19,586 nt of DNA from Chlamydiota bacterium (lineage in GTDB: Bacteria > Auribacterota > Tritonobacteria > UBA1439): the NCBI GenBank assembly GCA_012729785.1, contig JAAYCL010000043.1, forward strand, positions 1 to 19,586. Reading direction: 5' to 3'. Under the pieces are notes generated by a model. It ran no database searches and was not told the origin of the DNA. It saw only the letters and a list, made by a program, of their open reading frames with translations. The position numbers were made by a program, and so were the translations under genes. Shown here in pieces: positions 7,049-14,659 of this stretch; position 1 is the first letter of the stretch, and the number at the start of each line of letters is the position of its first letter.

Positions 7049-8479
7049 TCAGGCCCCTGCCGCGCGCCGCCCGAACATGTATCTCGCCACGAGCATCCCG
7101 CTCCTCGCGACGTTGCACAGCCCGCCCAGACTTCGGATCCTCGTGAGGTAGCGAAGGATCGTCCGGGGCCTCAAATAGAACGAGCGCAGGGCGCGGCGTG
7201 AGGCGGCCACCAGCTGGGCCTTGCTCATCCCGCGGGGGACGAAGACCGGGTTCCAGATGCTCATGCTTCCCCACTGCTCCTCCAGGACGCCGTGCGCGGA
7301 GATCTCGTCGTAGACGGGGCTTCCCGGGAACGGGGTGAAGAAGCTCACCTGGAAGCTGTCGAGCGCCGCCTCGCGGGCGAACAGGATCGTCTCCCGGATC
7401 GTCTCGGCCGTCTCCCCCGGGCTCCCCAGCATGAAGTAGCCCTTGGTCTGGATGCCGGCGGCCCTCGTCCAACGGAGCGCCCGGAGCGCCTGTTCCCGGG
7501 TGATCCCCTTCCGGAGCGTATCCAGGATTCTCTGGCTGCCGCTCTCGATGCCGTAGTCGATCTGCCAGCACCCGGCGCCTTTCATCGCCCCGAGGAGCTC
7601 GGGGTCCACCATGTTGACGCGCGCCTGGCAGGACCAGCTTATGTCCAGCCCGCGGGCGAGGATCTCGTTGCAGAAGGAGAGGACGTGCCGCCTGCTGATG
7701 ACGAAGGTGTCGTCCGGAATGCGTAGATCGCGGATGCCGAACCGCCCGGTCAGTTGCTCCACGACCCGCATGACGTACGGGATGCTGTTCCTCCGGCACC
7801 TGTTCCCGAAGGTCTTCAGATCGCAGAAGATGCACCTGCCGGGGCATCCCCGCGAGGTGATCATCGACGTCGAGGGGAGCCGTTTGAAGTTGTGCGCGGC
7901 CGGCCGGTAGACGCGCGCCAGGTCCGGGAGCAGATCGTAGGCGGGCATCGGGAGCGTGTCGAGGTCCTCAATGAAGGGGCGCGGCGGCGTCACGGTCACC
8001 CCTCCGCCGCTCCTGAATGCGATCCCCCGCACCGATGCGAGATCACCGTCGCGCCGGAGCGTCTCGAGCAGCTCGAGGAGGGTCCGTTCGCCCTCGCCGA
8101 CGACGGCGATGTCGAACGAGCCGAAGAGGGAGAGGGTCTTCTCGGGGACGGCGGTCACGTGGGGGCCGCCCACAAGGACCGCAATCCCCGGGAGGCGCTC
8201 CTTGAGCAGGCCCGCAAGGAGGCCCGCGTTTTCTATGGCCACGGTGGCCGCGCTGATCCCCGCCGCCGCGGGGCGCAGCGCCGCCGCGCGCCTCGCCGTC
8301 TCCTCCAGGGAGAGGCGCTCGGCGACGGCATCGATCACGGAAACCGTCTTCCCCGCCTCCCGGCAGACGGCGGCGAGGGACGCGAGGCCCAGGGGGGGCA
8401 GGACGTTTTCCGCGTTCTCGTAGGGACCGTATACCTCGCCCCGCCTGAGCGGAGGATAGATGAGGACGATGTCGCTCAC
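7049..8479 (-). CDS. B12-binding-domain radical SAM protein
   Basis: This 476-residue protein combines an N-terminal cobalamin-binding-type Rossmann domain (about 3-140; PPLGLASLAAVCREAG, VGGPHVT at 103-109, VVGEGE) with a radical SAM domain (about 205-400). The cluster motif is CPGRCIFC, with Cys212, Cys216 and Cys219 in CxxxCxxC spacing. GIESGS (310-315) and GYFMLGSPGET (347-357) are typical of the BchE/HpnP-like class. The DxHxxG motif that holds the lower axial position in classical B12 enzymes is not seen, as in many of this class. Such enzymes perform methylations or rearrangements on unreactive carbons, often of lipids or natural products; the substrate here is unknown. The start is GTG, preceded by AAGGAG seven nt upstream. 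The C-terminal 60 residues are basic. It may form an operon with the SDR gene. Confidence 0.88.
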   Translation of the reverse strand: MSDIVLIYPPLRRGEVYGPYENAENVLPPLGLASLAAVCREAGKTVSVIDAVAERLSLEETARRAAALRPAAAGISAATVAIENAGLLAGLLKERLPGIAVLVGGPHVTAVPEKTLSLFGSFDIAVVGEGERTLLELLETLRRDGDLASVRGIAFRSGGGVTVTPPRPFIEDLDTLPMPAYDLLPDLARVYRPAAHNFKRLPSTSMITSRGCPGRCIFCDLKTFGNRCRRNSIPYVMRVVEQLTGRFGIRDLRIPDDTFVISRRHVLSFCNEILARGLDISWSCQARVNMVDPELLGAMKGAGCWQIDYGIESGSQRILDTLRKGITREQALRALRWTRAAGIQTKGYFMLGSPGETAETIRETILFAREAALDSFQVSFFTPFPGSPVYDEISAHGVLEEQWGSMSIWNPVFVPRGMSKAQLVAASRRALRSFYLRPRTILRYLTRIRSLGGLCNVARSGMLVARYMFGRRAAGA

Positions 8480-8486
8480 GGATTGA

Positions 8487-8492
8487 CTCCTT
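8487..8492 (-). promoter_or_regulatory. Strong ribosome binding site that fixes a GTG start
   Basis: AAGGAG on the minus strand (8492-8487) lies 7 nt before the GTG at 8479-8477. It decides the start of the radical SAM gene and sits inside the plus-strand promoter at 8483-8511. Confidence 0.7.
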
Positions 8493-8499
8493 GGACCCT

Positions 8500-8505
8500 A
8501 TTGTA
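8500..8505 (-). promoter_or_regulatory. Possible -10 element of the divergent radical SAM promoter
   Basis: The minus strand reads TACAAT at 8505-8500, one mismatch from consensus and directly abutting the plus-strand -10 box. At 16-18 bp spacing the -35 position is poor (TGGCTC or neighbours), so an activator or another sigma factor would be needed. Confidence 0.3.
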
Positions 8506-8604
8506 TAGTATGACGGGACACAGAGCCATTCGTAATTCTTCCGGGGGCCGGCGCGGGAATCGACAGGGCCGCGCACGCCCGCGGTACAACGGCAGGATAC
8601 ACGC

Positions 8605-9357
8605 ATGCTCTTCATCGTTCTCCCCGCGTACAACGAGGCGCACTGCATCGTCGAGCTGATGGATTCGATCGCCGCGGTGATGGCGCGCCCGTCGCTGAAA
8701 GGCAGGCGGTACCGGATCATCGTCGTGGACGACGGGAGCACGGACGGCACGGGGGAGAAGGTGTTGAGCGCGGCGGGGAGGATCCCCTCGGAGCTCGTGC
8801 GACACGACGTCAACAGGGGGGTCGACAGGGCCTTCCACTCCGGCTTCACGCGAGCCCTGGAGGAGGCCGGGGAGGATGACTGCATCCTCACCATGGACGC
8901 CGACAACACGCACCAGCCCGCCCATATCGAGGATCTCCTCACCGAGATCGAGAAGGGGTACGACGTGGTGGTTGCGTCCCGCTACAGGCCCGGCAGCGTG
9001 GTGCGGAACGTCCCGCCCGGGCGCCTGTGCCTGAGCTGGATGGCGCGGTTCGTCTTGACGGCCCTCTTCCACGTCCCCGGGATCACCGACTACACGATCT
9101 TCTACCGGATCTACCGTCCGTCGGCGCTGCGCCGCGCGTTCGACCGATACGGGGAGAGGATATTCGAGGCCCCCGGCTTCACCAGCATGGCGGAGCTCCT
9201 CATCAAGCTCCACCGGCTCCCTCCGCCCCGTATCCGGTTCTCCGAAACCTCCACGGTCCTTCTCTACGGCATCAAGCTGGGGCCGAGCAAGATGAAGATA
9301 CTCAGGAACATCAGGGAGTACGCACGGATGATCGTCCGCTTCAAACTCGGCGTCTGA
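8605..9357 (+). CDS. Family 2 glycosyltransferase, polyprenyl-phosphate sugar synthase (DPM1-like)
   Basis: This 250-residue soluble GT-A enzyme resembles dolichol/polyprenyl-phosphate mannose synthases, which move a sugar from a nucleotide donor to a lipid phosphate on the inner membrane face. It shows VLPAYNEA (5-12), VVDDGSTDGT (40-49) for nucleotide binding, MDADNTHQP (97-105) with the metal-binding DAD, ASRYRPG (124-130) and DYTIFYRIYRPSAL (162-175) in the acceptor region. It lacks the C-terminal membrane segments of longer relatives. The ATG follows AGGA by 7 nt. It ends only 2 nt before the YfhO-type gene, which fits a donor-synthase plus GT-C pairing. The sugar is not determinable; glucose or mannose are only typical possibilities. 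Confidence 0.87.
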   Translation: MLFIVLPAYNEAHCIVELMDSIAAVMARPSLKGRRYRIIVVDDGSTDGTGEKVLSAAGRIPSELVRHDVNRGVDRAFHSGFTRALEEAGEDDCILTMDADNTHQPAHIEDLLTEIEKGYDVVVASRYRPGSVVRNVPPGRLCLSWMARFVLTALFHVPGITDYTIFYRIYRPSALRRAFDRYGERIFEAPGFTSMAELLIKLHRLPPPRIRFSETSTVLLYGIKLGPSKMKILRNIREYARMIVRFKLGV

Positions 9358-9359
9358 GC

Positions 9360-12224
9360 ATGCACCGGTCCGAAGGATCCCGCGATACGCTCCCCGTCTC
9401 CCTTCTGATCGCCGCCGTGCTCCTCTTCTGGGCGCGGCTGCTCTTTCTCGGGCAGATCCCCGTCATACGGGACCCCGGGCACCTGTACGAGGATTACCTC
9501 TCCTACATCCCGGCCCTCCAATTCATCCGGGAGGCGCTGTTCCGGGGCGAGTTTCCCCTCTGGTCGCCGTGCTCCCAGGCGGGGATGGTGCTCTTCGCGG
9601 ACCCCCAATACACCGTCGCCTATCCGGTCACCCTCCTCCTCAGCCTTCTCCCCGCGCCGTTCAACTTCGCCTCGATCGTGATCGGGCACCTGCTCCTCGG
9701 TGCGGTGTCGCTCTACGGTCTCTGCCGGACGCTCCGCCTCTCTCGCGCGGGGGCGACCGTTGCCTCCTTTATCTACGCCTTCTCGTTCCCCGCGATCTTC
9801 GGCTTCCTCCTCATCAATGCCGTCTGGCCCTGGCACTGGCTCCCGCTCATCCTCCTGTTCGTCGCGCGCTACGCCGAGGAGGGGGGGCGGCGATGGCTCC
9901 TTCCGCTCTCGCTCGTCTGGGGGCTCCAGATGTTCACCTACATCCAGAGCACCTACGTCATGATGTTCCTCGCGGCGCCGTTCGCCCTCTGCCTCCTTCG
10001 CCCCCGCCGCGGGAACGGCGGCGTCGCGGCGTGCGCCGTCCGCATCCTCGGGCTCGCCGCGGCTCTCGTCCTCGGCACGCTCGCGGCCTCCGCGCTGCTC
10101 CTCCCCCTCCGCGAGTTGAGCGGTCAGGTATCGTACAAGCCGTTCACCTTCGAGGAGGCGGCGATATTCCCGCTCCCCAAGGAGATCGCCCTGGAATCGC
10201 TGCTCTCGGGCAGGCCATGGGATTCGTTCTTCGCCGCGAACTGGAGCTCCACGTTCTACATGGGCGCGGGCGGCATCGCCCTGGCCCTCTACTCCCTCGT
10301 CGCCGTCCCGCGAAGGCGGCTCGCGTTGCTCCTCGCCGCGGTATGCGCCCTCGCGCTGCTCCTGGCGCTCGGCGATCGGACCCCGCTCTTCTACCTCTTC
10401 CACCGCTGGATGCCCGGCGCGACGCGGTTCCACGCTCCGGTCAGGTTTCTATGGCTCCTCCCGCTCCCGATCTCGCTGATGGCGGGGATGGGGCTTGACG
10501 GCCTCGGCGCGCGGAAGGGCAGGCGGGGGAGGGAGTGCTTCTTCTTCGCGGCCTTGTTCCTCTGCGCGGCCCTCCTATGGCTCGGGAGAGAGGCGGCCGT
10601 TCGCCCGTTCGCCCTCGTCCCCCTCTCCCTCTCGGGCCTGCGCCTCCTCGTGGTGGCGTCGCTCGCGGCGGCGACGATCGCCGTCGGGAGGGCCCTCGGT
10701 TTCGTCGGGAAGGGGCTGACGGCGGCGCTTCTCGCCGGGCTTTCGGTCACCGAGGCGTGCGGTTGCTTCTCCTACATCTCGTTCGTCGACTTCAAGGAGA
10801 AGTACGCGGTCCCGGCGACGGCCCGATTCCTGCGGGAACGCGCCGGCCTCGCGCGCTTCTTCTCCTACAACGGGGCGCGCCGCAACTACGCGACGGCGTT
10901 TCCCGACGACGATGCCGTTTCGATGCTGTACCCCGAGCTTTCCAACTACTTCGGTCTGTACGACATCCAGGCGCGCGGGCCGCTCAGGGTCGAGCGCTAC
11001 GACGGCCTGATCAAGGCGATGAACAGGCGCCATGAGATGTTCAGGGAGCGCGGCTCCTACCAGGCCGAGGTGCGGAACTTCCTCTCCCCGGTCGTCGACC
11101 TTTTCGGGGTGCGCTTCATCGTGAGCAAGGGCGCGCTGCGTGTTCCGTGCGAGGTGATCTATCAGGACCCCCACGAGATCCACCTCCGTGCCGGTGAGTC
11201 CGCGACGCTGCCGGCGGGGCGCACCGTCTCCGCCGGCGCGATCGTGCTGGAGTCGTTCCTGGAAGGGGCCGCGGGCGCTGCCCAAGGGGAGGCGGTGGCC
11301 GAAATCGTTCTTCAAGCCGGGGGGAGGGAGGTGGCGGTCGTCCCGGTCAGGGCGGGCGTACACACGGCCGAGGTGTTCCGGGCGCTCTCCGCGGGCCGCA
11401 AGACTCCCGTCGCACACAGCCGACCCGCCGCGCAAGACAGATGGGTGGAAAGGGACTGGGACGGGAACGCCGTGGAGGGGGCGCGCTTCAGGGGCGTCTT
11501 GAATCTGCACGGGGCGCCGCGGTTCGACGCGGTCACGGTGAGGTATCTTTGCGCGGACGGGCTCCTCGCCGTGACGGGCGTGCTCTTCCTTCCGGGGGAC
11601 CGCGGGGAGATCGAGGAACGAATCCGGCGCCGGTTCACCCCCGTCTTCAGGGACCCTGCGCACGGGATCATCATCTACGAGAACCGGGACGCGCTCCCCC
11701 GCGCCTTCCTCGCGGAATCCGCGATTGTCGCCGAGGGCCCGCAGCACGCCCTCGACCTGCTCCTCGGCGGCGCCGTCGACCTTTCCCGCATCGTCATCCT
11801 CGAAGAGGATCCGCCCCCCTCCGCGCTCGGGCGCACGGGGCCGGGATCGGGCGCGGGGGAGGTCGAGATCACGGACTATTCCCCCGCCCGGGTCGAGCTG
11901 AGTGTCCGCGCGCTGGGCGACCGGATTCTTTTCCTGAGCGATATTCATTACCCGGGGTGGGAGGCGACCGTCGACGGGAAGGCGGCAAAGCTCTACCGGG
12001 CGGATTACGCATTCAGGGCGGTCTTCGTCCCTGCCGGCGAGCATCGCGTGGTGATCCGGTTCAGGCCCAGATCGGTCGCCGTCGGGGCGGGGATCAGCAT
12101 CTCCCTCGGGTTTCTCCTCTCCGCCGGCGTCGTCGCGGGGTTCCGGAGAGGAGCAGGAAGGCGGCGCTCCCCCGGTCAGCGCCTCCCCGGCTCGACGACC
12201 ATCAAACCGTCATCCTTGATGTAG
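9360..12224 (+). CDS. YfhO-type giant membrane protein, probable GT-C glycosyltransferase
   Basis: This protein has 954 residues. The N-terminal half (about 12-465) carries roughly a dozen hydrophobic segments. Between the first two lies an extracytoplasmic loop with DPGHLYEDY (38-46) and GEFPLWSP (63-70), a position where GT-C enzymes keep catalytic acids. The second half is a large soluble extracytoplasmic region. Near the C-terminus come YPGWEATVDGK and ADYAFRAVFVPAGEHRV, the classic YfhO ending, then one last membrane helix. The open frame reaches back to 9027, but that part overlaps the glycosyltransferase in another frame; the ATG at 9360, 2 nt after its stop, is preferred despite a weak Shine-Dalgarno sequence. 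It probably uses the lipid-linked sugar made by its neighbour to glycosylate a surface polymer. Its last 49 bp overlap the opposing TPR gene. Confidence 0.85.
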   Translation: MHRSEGSRDTLPVSLLIAAVLLFWARLLFLGQIPVIRDPGHLYEDYLSYIPALQFIREALFRGEFPLWSPCSQAGMVLFADPQYTVAYPVTLLLSLLPAPFNFASIVIGHLLLGAVSLYGLCRTLRLSRAGATVASFIYAFSFPAIFGFLLINAVWPWHWLPLILLFVARYAEEGGRRWLLPLSLVWGLQMFTYIQSTYVMMFLAAPFALCLLRPRRGNGGVAACAVRILGLAAALVLGTLAASALLLPLRELSGQVSYKPFTFEEAAIFPLPKEIALESLLSGRPWDSFFAANWSSTFYMGAGGIALALYSLVAVPRRRLALLLAAVCALALLLALGDRTPLFYLFHRWMPGATRFHAPVRFLWLLPLPISLMAGMGLDGLGARKGRRGRECFFFAALFLCAALLWLGREAAVRPFALVPLSLSGLRLLVVASLAAATIAVGRALGFVGKGLTAALLAGLSVTEACGCFSYISFVDFKEKYAVPATARFLRERAGLARFFSYNGARRNYATAFPDDDAVSMLYPELSNYFGLYDIQARGPLRVERYDGLIKAMNRRHEMFRERGSYQAEVRNFLSPVVDLFGVRFIVSKGALRVPCEVIYQDPHEIHLRAGESATLPAGRTVSAGAIVLESFLEGAAGAAQGEAVAEIVLQAGGREVAVVPVRAGVHTAEVFRALSAGRKTPVAHSRPAAQDRWVERDWDGNAVEGARFRGVLNLHGAPRFDAVTVRYLCADGLLAVTGVLFLPGDRGEIEERIRRRFTPVFRDPAHGIIIYENRDALPRAFLAESAIVAEGPQHALDLLLGGAVDLSRIVILEEDPPPSALGRTGPGSGAGEVEITDYSPARVELSVRALGDRILFLSDIHYPGWEATVDGKAAKLYRADYAFRAVFVPAGEHRVVIRFRPRSVAVGAGISISLGFLLSAGVVAGFRRGAGRRRSPGQRLPGSTTIKPSSLM

Positions 12225-14644
12225 AGCCCGGCGACCTTTCCCTGCCTGTCGCGCCAGAACCGGGCCTGCCTCGTGTCGCCGATCCTCTCGTAGAGAACGG
12301 TGAGATTGTGGCAGGGGGTATGGTAGCCATCGTGAAGCTCGATCGCCCGGAGCAGCGATGCCTCGGCGAGCGGCGCATACTTCGACCCCATTTTCATGTA
12401 GATCGCGCCGAGATTATTTATCGGCGTGGGGCTTGAGGGCAGGAGGGCAGCGGCCTTCCGCGTGGGCTCCAAAGCCTCCCGGAGCTTCCCCCTGTAGAAG
12501 AGCGTTTCGCCCAGGCACAACTGCGCCTTGTATGAGGACGGATCGATCTCCACCGCCCATCGCAGGCACGTCTCGGCGGTGTCCAGATGGCCCATCAGGT
12601 CGTACGCGCGTCCGGCATCGGTGATCAAGGAGGCGAAACCGGCCGCCTCGTCGCGCGCCCCGGCATTCCGGAGGATGATGCCCATGGCGTAATGGAATCC
12701 CAGCTCGTGCGGTATTCCACCCGGGAAGAGGACGCGCGCGGGTTCCTGGAGCCGGCCCCCGTAGTAGCCGTAGTAGGTGAAGCCGTTGATGTCGGGGTAG
12801 ACCTCTTGGTAGGGTCTCAGGATGGGGAGGAAGACCCTGATCTGCGCGCCGCCGTCGTGCGTGAGCAGCAGCGTCACCGGGGAATTTTGGGAGTCCGGGC
12901 CGAGATATCTGATCCGCATGAGCGCGGGATGGTCCGGGGGGAACGCCTTCCCCGGTGCGAAATGCTCCTTCCCCGCCTGCACGGTCAGGGCGCCGAGCAG
13001 GATCTCCTCGGGCTTCTGCATATGCCTCTGCACGAACTCCCACGTGTGCCTTCCCTCAAGCCCGTCCTTCCCTTCGACAATGCAGGCATCTTCGATCCGC
13101 CGCACCGAGCCTCTGTGTTCATGCCAGGCGAGTTGCAGGATGCGCGGGATCTCCGGGGCGGGTTTGCGAGTCAGGATCTCCTTCATCCCAACGACCGCCT
13201 CCTCGTGGAGGCCCCGCCTGGAGAGGGCGAGGCAGAGCTCTGTGCGCAGTGTGTCGTCCGCCGGGTCGAGGGCGAGCGCCCGCCGGTAGAGGGGGATCGC
13301 CGCGTCCAGGTTTCCTTTCCCTGCGGCGGCGGCCGCCCAGGCGACGAGCACGTCGCGCGAACGCTCGCGGCCTTCGTCGCCGAGGGCCTCGAATGCTGCC
13401 AGCGCCTTCTCATGTTCCCCGGCGGAGAGATATAGCTCCCCGAGGAGGCGGCTCCACTCCGGGTTGTTTGGATCGCGCACCCGCAGCGCCTCGTAGCGGG
13501 GGATCGCGTCGCCGGGGGGGCCATGCTTCCCGAGGAGACGGGCGAGACGCAGATCGAGGCCGTCGATGCGGGGATCCAGCTCCTCGGCCTTCCGGTAACA
13601 TTCGATCGCGCGCCCCGTCTCGCCACGCTCCTCGTGGGCGACCCCCTCGGCGTAGAGGAGGCCTGCCGTTTCCGCGGAGAGATCCGTCGCGGGATCAACC
13701 GCCGCGGCCGCTTCCAGCCTCTCGTGCGCTTCCGCGAAAGCGCCTTCCGCCGTGAGTTCCGTCGCCTGTTCGGCGAGCTCCCGCGCGAGGGGCTCGTCGG
13801 CGGGGATGGCGGGATCGGCCCGGCGCGCCTTCCGGATCTCCTCCGCACCCTCGCGGTATTCGCCGAGCCGGATGAGGGCGGCGCCGAGTGCGTGCCGGGC
13901 GCGCGCGTCGTCGGGGGCGAGGGCAAGGCTCCGCCGATAGGCGTCCGCCGCCTCCCGGTGCCTCTGCAGCCGCTCCTGCATCTCGGCGACGTTGCGGTAC
14001 GCCTGGACCAGGACGGGTTTCATCTCGATCCCCGGCGCGAGGTTCGTGATGAGCGTGAAGCGGTCGATCGCCTCGCCGAGTTTCCCCTCCCGCATCCGGA
14101 GCTTGGCGAGGGCGTAGTGCGCCTCGACGGAATCCTGGTCGATGTCGAGCGCCGCGCGGAGCATCCGCTCCCCCTCGTCCAAGCGGCCCGCGTAGAGCGC
14201 CTCCTTCCCCATCGCGCAGTGGACGCGCGCGCGCGCCTTCCTCGCCCTGCGGTAGTCCGTCTTGAGCCCCTCCGCCTGCTCGTACGCCTCGATCGCCGCC
14301 TTGTATTCGCCGCGGGCCTCGAGCACCGTGCCGAGGTTGAAACGGACCTCGGCGACATCCCCCCCGCGCAGAATCGCGTCCCGGAGGGAGCGCTCGGCGT
14401 CGTCGAGCCTGCCGAGCTTCCCGTAGGCGATGCCGAGGTGGTGGTGGGCGTCCGCGTAGGAGGGGTCGAGCTTCACCGCGTTCTCGAGGGCGGCGGCCGC
14501 CTCCCGGTACTTCCCCTCCTCGATCAGGAGGCGCCCCTGCACATTGTAGGAGACATGCGTGGCCCGACGGGCGCGTCCGAAGATGAACGCGCAGACCAGG
14601 AAGAGGAGGGCGACCAGGGAGATCGTCCACAGCCTCAGGTTCAT
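12176..14644 (-). CDS. Membrane-anchored TPR-repeat protein with an internal non-TPR block
   Basis: This 822-residue protein starts with a single uncleaved-looking membrane helix (about 5-23) followed by a basic stretch, placing the rest probably outside the cytoplasm. Tetratricopeptide repeats fill about 30-500 (for example GKYREAAAALENAVKLDPSYADA) and resume at about 645-800. Between them, about 512-640, lies a block without TPR character, rich in aromatics and beta-like segments (YYGYYGG at 624-630). I do not recognise it. The gene begins 15 bp after the stop of the spermidine-synthase-fold gene and has no clear Shine-Dalgarno sequence, so the two are probably one operon. TPRs usually mediate protein contacts, and a role in organising an envelope glycan complex is inference. 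Its 3' end overlaps the YfhO gene. Confidence 0.83.
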   Translation of the reverse strand: MNLRLWTISLVALLFLVCAFIFGRARRATHVSYNVQGRLLIEEGKYREAAAALENAVKLDPSYADAHHHLGIAYGKLGRLDDAERSLRDAILRGGDVAEVRFNLGTVLEARGEYKAAIEAYEQAEGLKTDYRRARKARARVHCAMGKEALYAGRLDEGERMLRAALDIDQDSVEAHYALAKLRMREGKLGEAIDRFTLITNLAPGIEMKPVLVQAYRNVAEMQERLQRHREAADAYRRSLALAPDDARARHALGAALIRLGEYREGAEEIRKARRADPAIPADEPLARELAEQATELTAEGAFAEAHERLEAAAAVDPATDLSAETAGLLYAEGVAHEERGETGRAIECYRKAEELDPRIDGLDLRLARLLGKHGPPGDAIPRYEALRVRDPNNPEWSRLLGELYLSAGEHEKALAAFEALGDEGRERSRDVLVAWAAAAAGKGNLDAAIPLYRRALALDPADDTLRTELCLALSRRGLHEEAVVGMKEILTRKPAPEIPRILQLAWHEHRGSVRRIEDACIVEGKDGLEGRHTWEFVQRHMQKPEEILLGALTVQAGKEHFAPGKAFPPDHPALMRIRYLGPDSQNSPVTLLLTHDGGAQIRVFLPILRPYQEVYPDINGFTYYGYYGGRLQEPARVLFPGGIPHELGFHYAMGIILRNAGARDEAAGFASLITDAGRAYDLMGHLDTAETCLRWAVEIDPSSYKAQLCLGETLFYRGKLREALEPTRKAAALLPSSPTPINNLGAIYMKMGSKYAPLAEASLLRAIELHDGYHTPCHNLTVLYERIGDTRQARFWRDRQGKVAGLYIKDDGLMVVEPGRR

Positions 14645-14659
14645 GGCGCTATTGGAATC

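Larger units (their letters stand above)
8483..8511 (+). promoter_or_regulatory. Sigma70-type promoter for the GT2-YfhO pair
   Basis: TTGACT (8483-8488) and TAGTAT (8506-8511) are separated by 17 bp; an alternative -10, TATAGT (8504-8509), has 15 bp spacing. Transcription would start near 8518, leaving a GC-rich leader of about 87 nt before the glycosyltransferase ATG at 8605. Confidence 0.55.

Noticed and set aside
6042-7847. A 601-residue minus-strand reading that would fuse extra sequence to the SDR protein
   Set aside because: The upstream 294 codons overlap the radical SAM gene in another frame and have no domain character. The Rossmann motif and a GGAGG ribosome site fix the start at 6965.
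8480-8604. A cobalamin riboswitch upstream of the B12-binding radical SAM gene
   Set aside because: No B12-box-like sequence is seen, and the apparent leader is only about 20 nt if the TACAAT element is used.
10575-12044. 489-residue minus-strand open frame opposite the YfhO-type gene
   Set aside because: It is an Arg/Asp/Pro-rich shadow without domains. The plus frame carries the YfhO ending motif in exactly this region.
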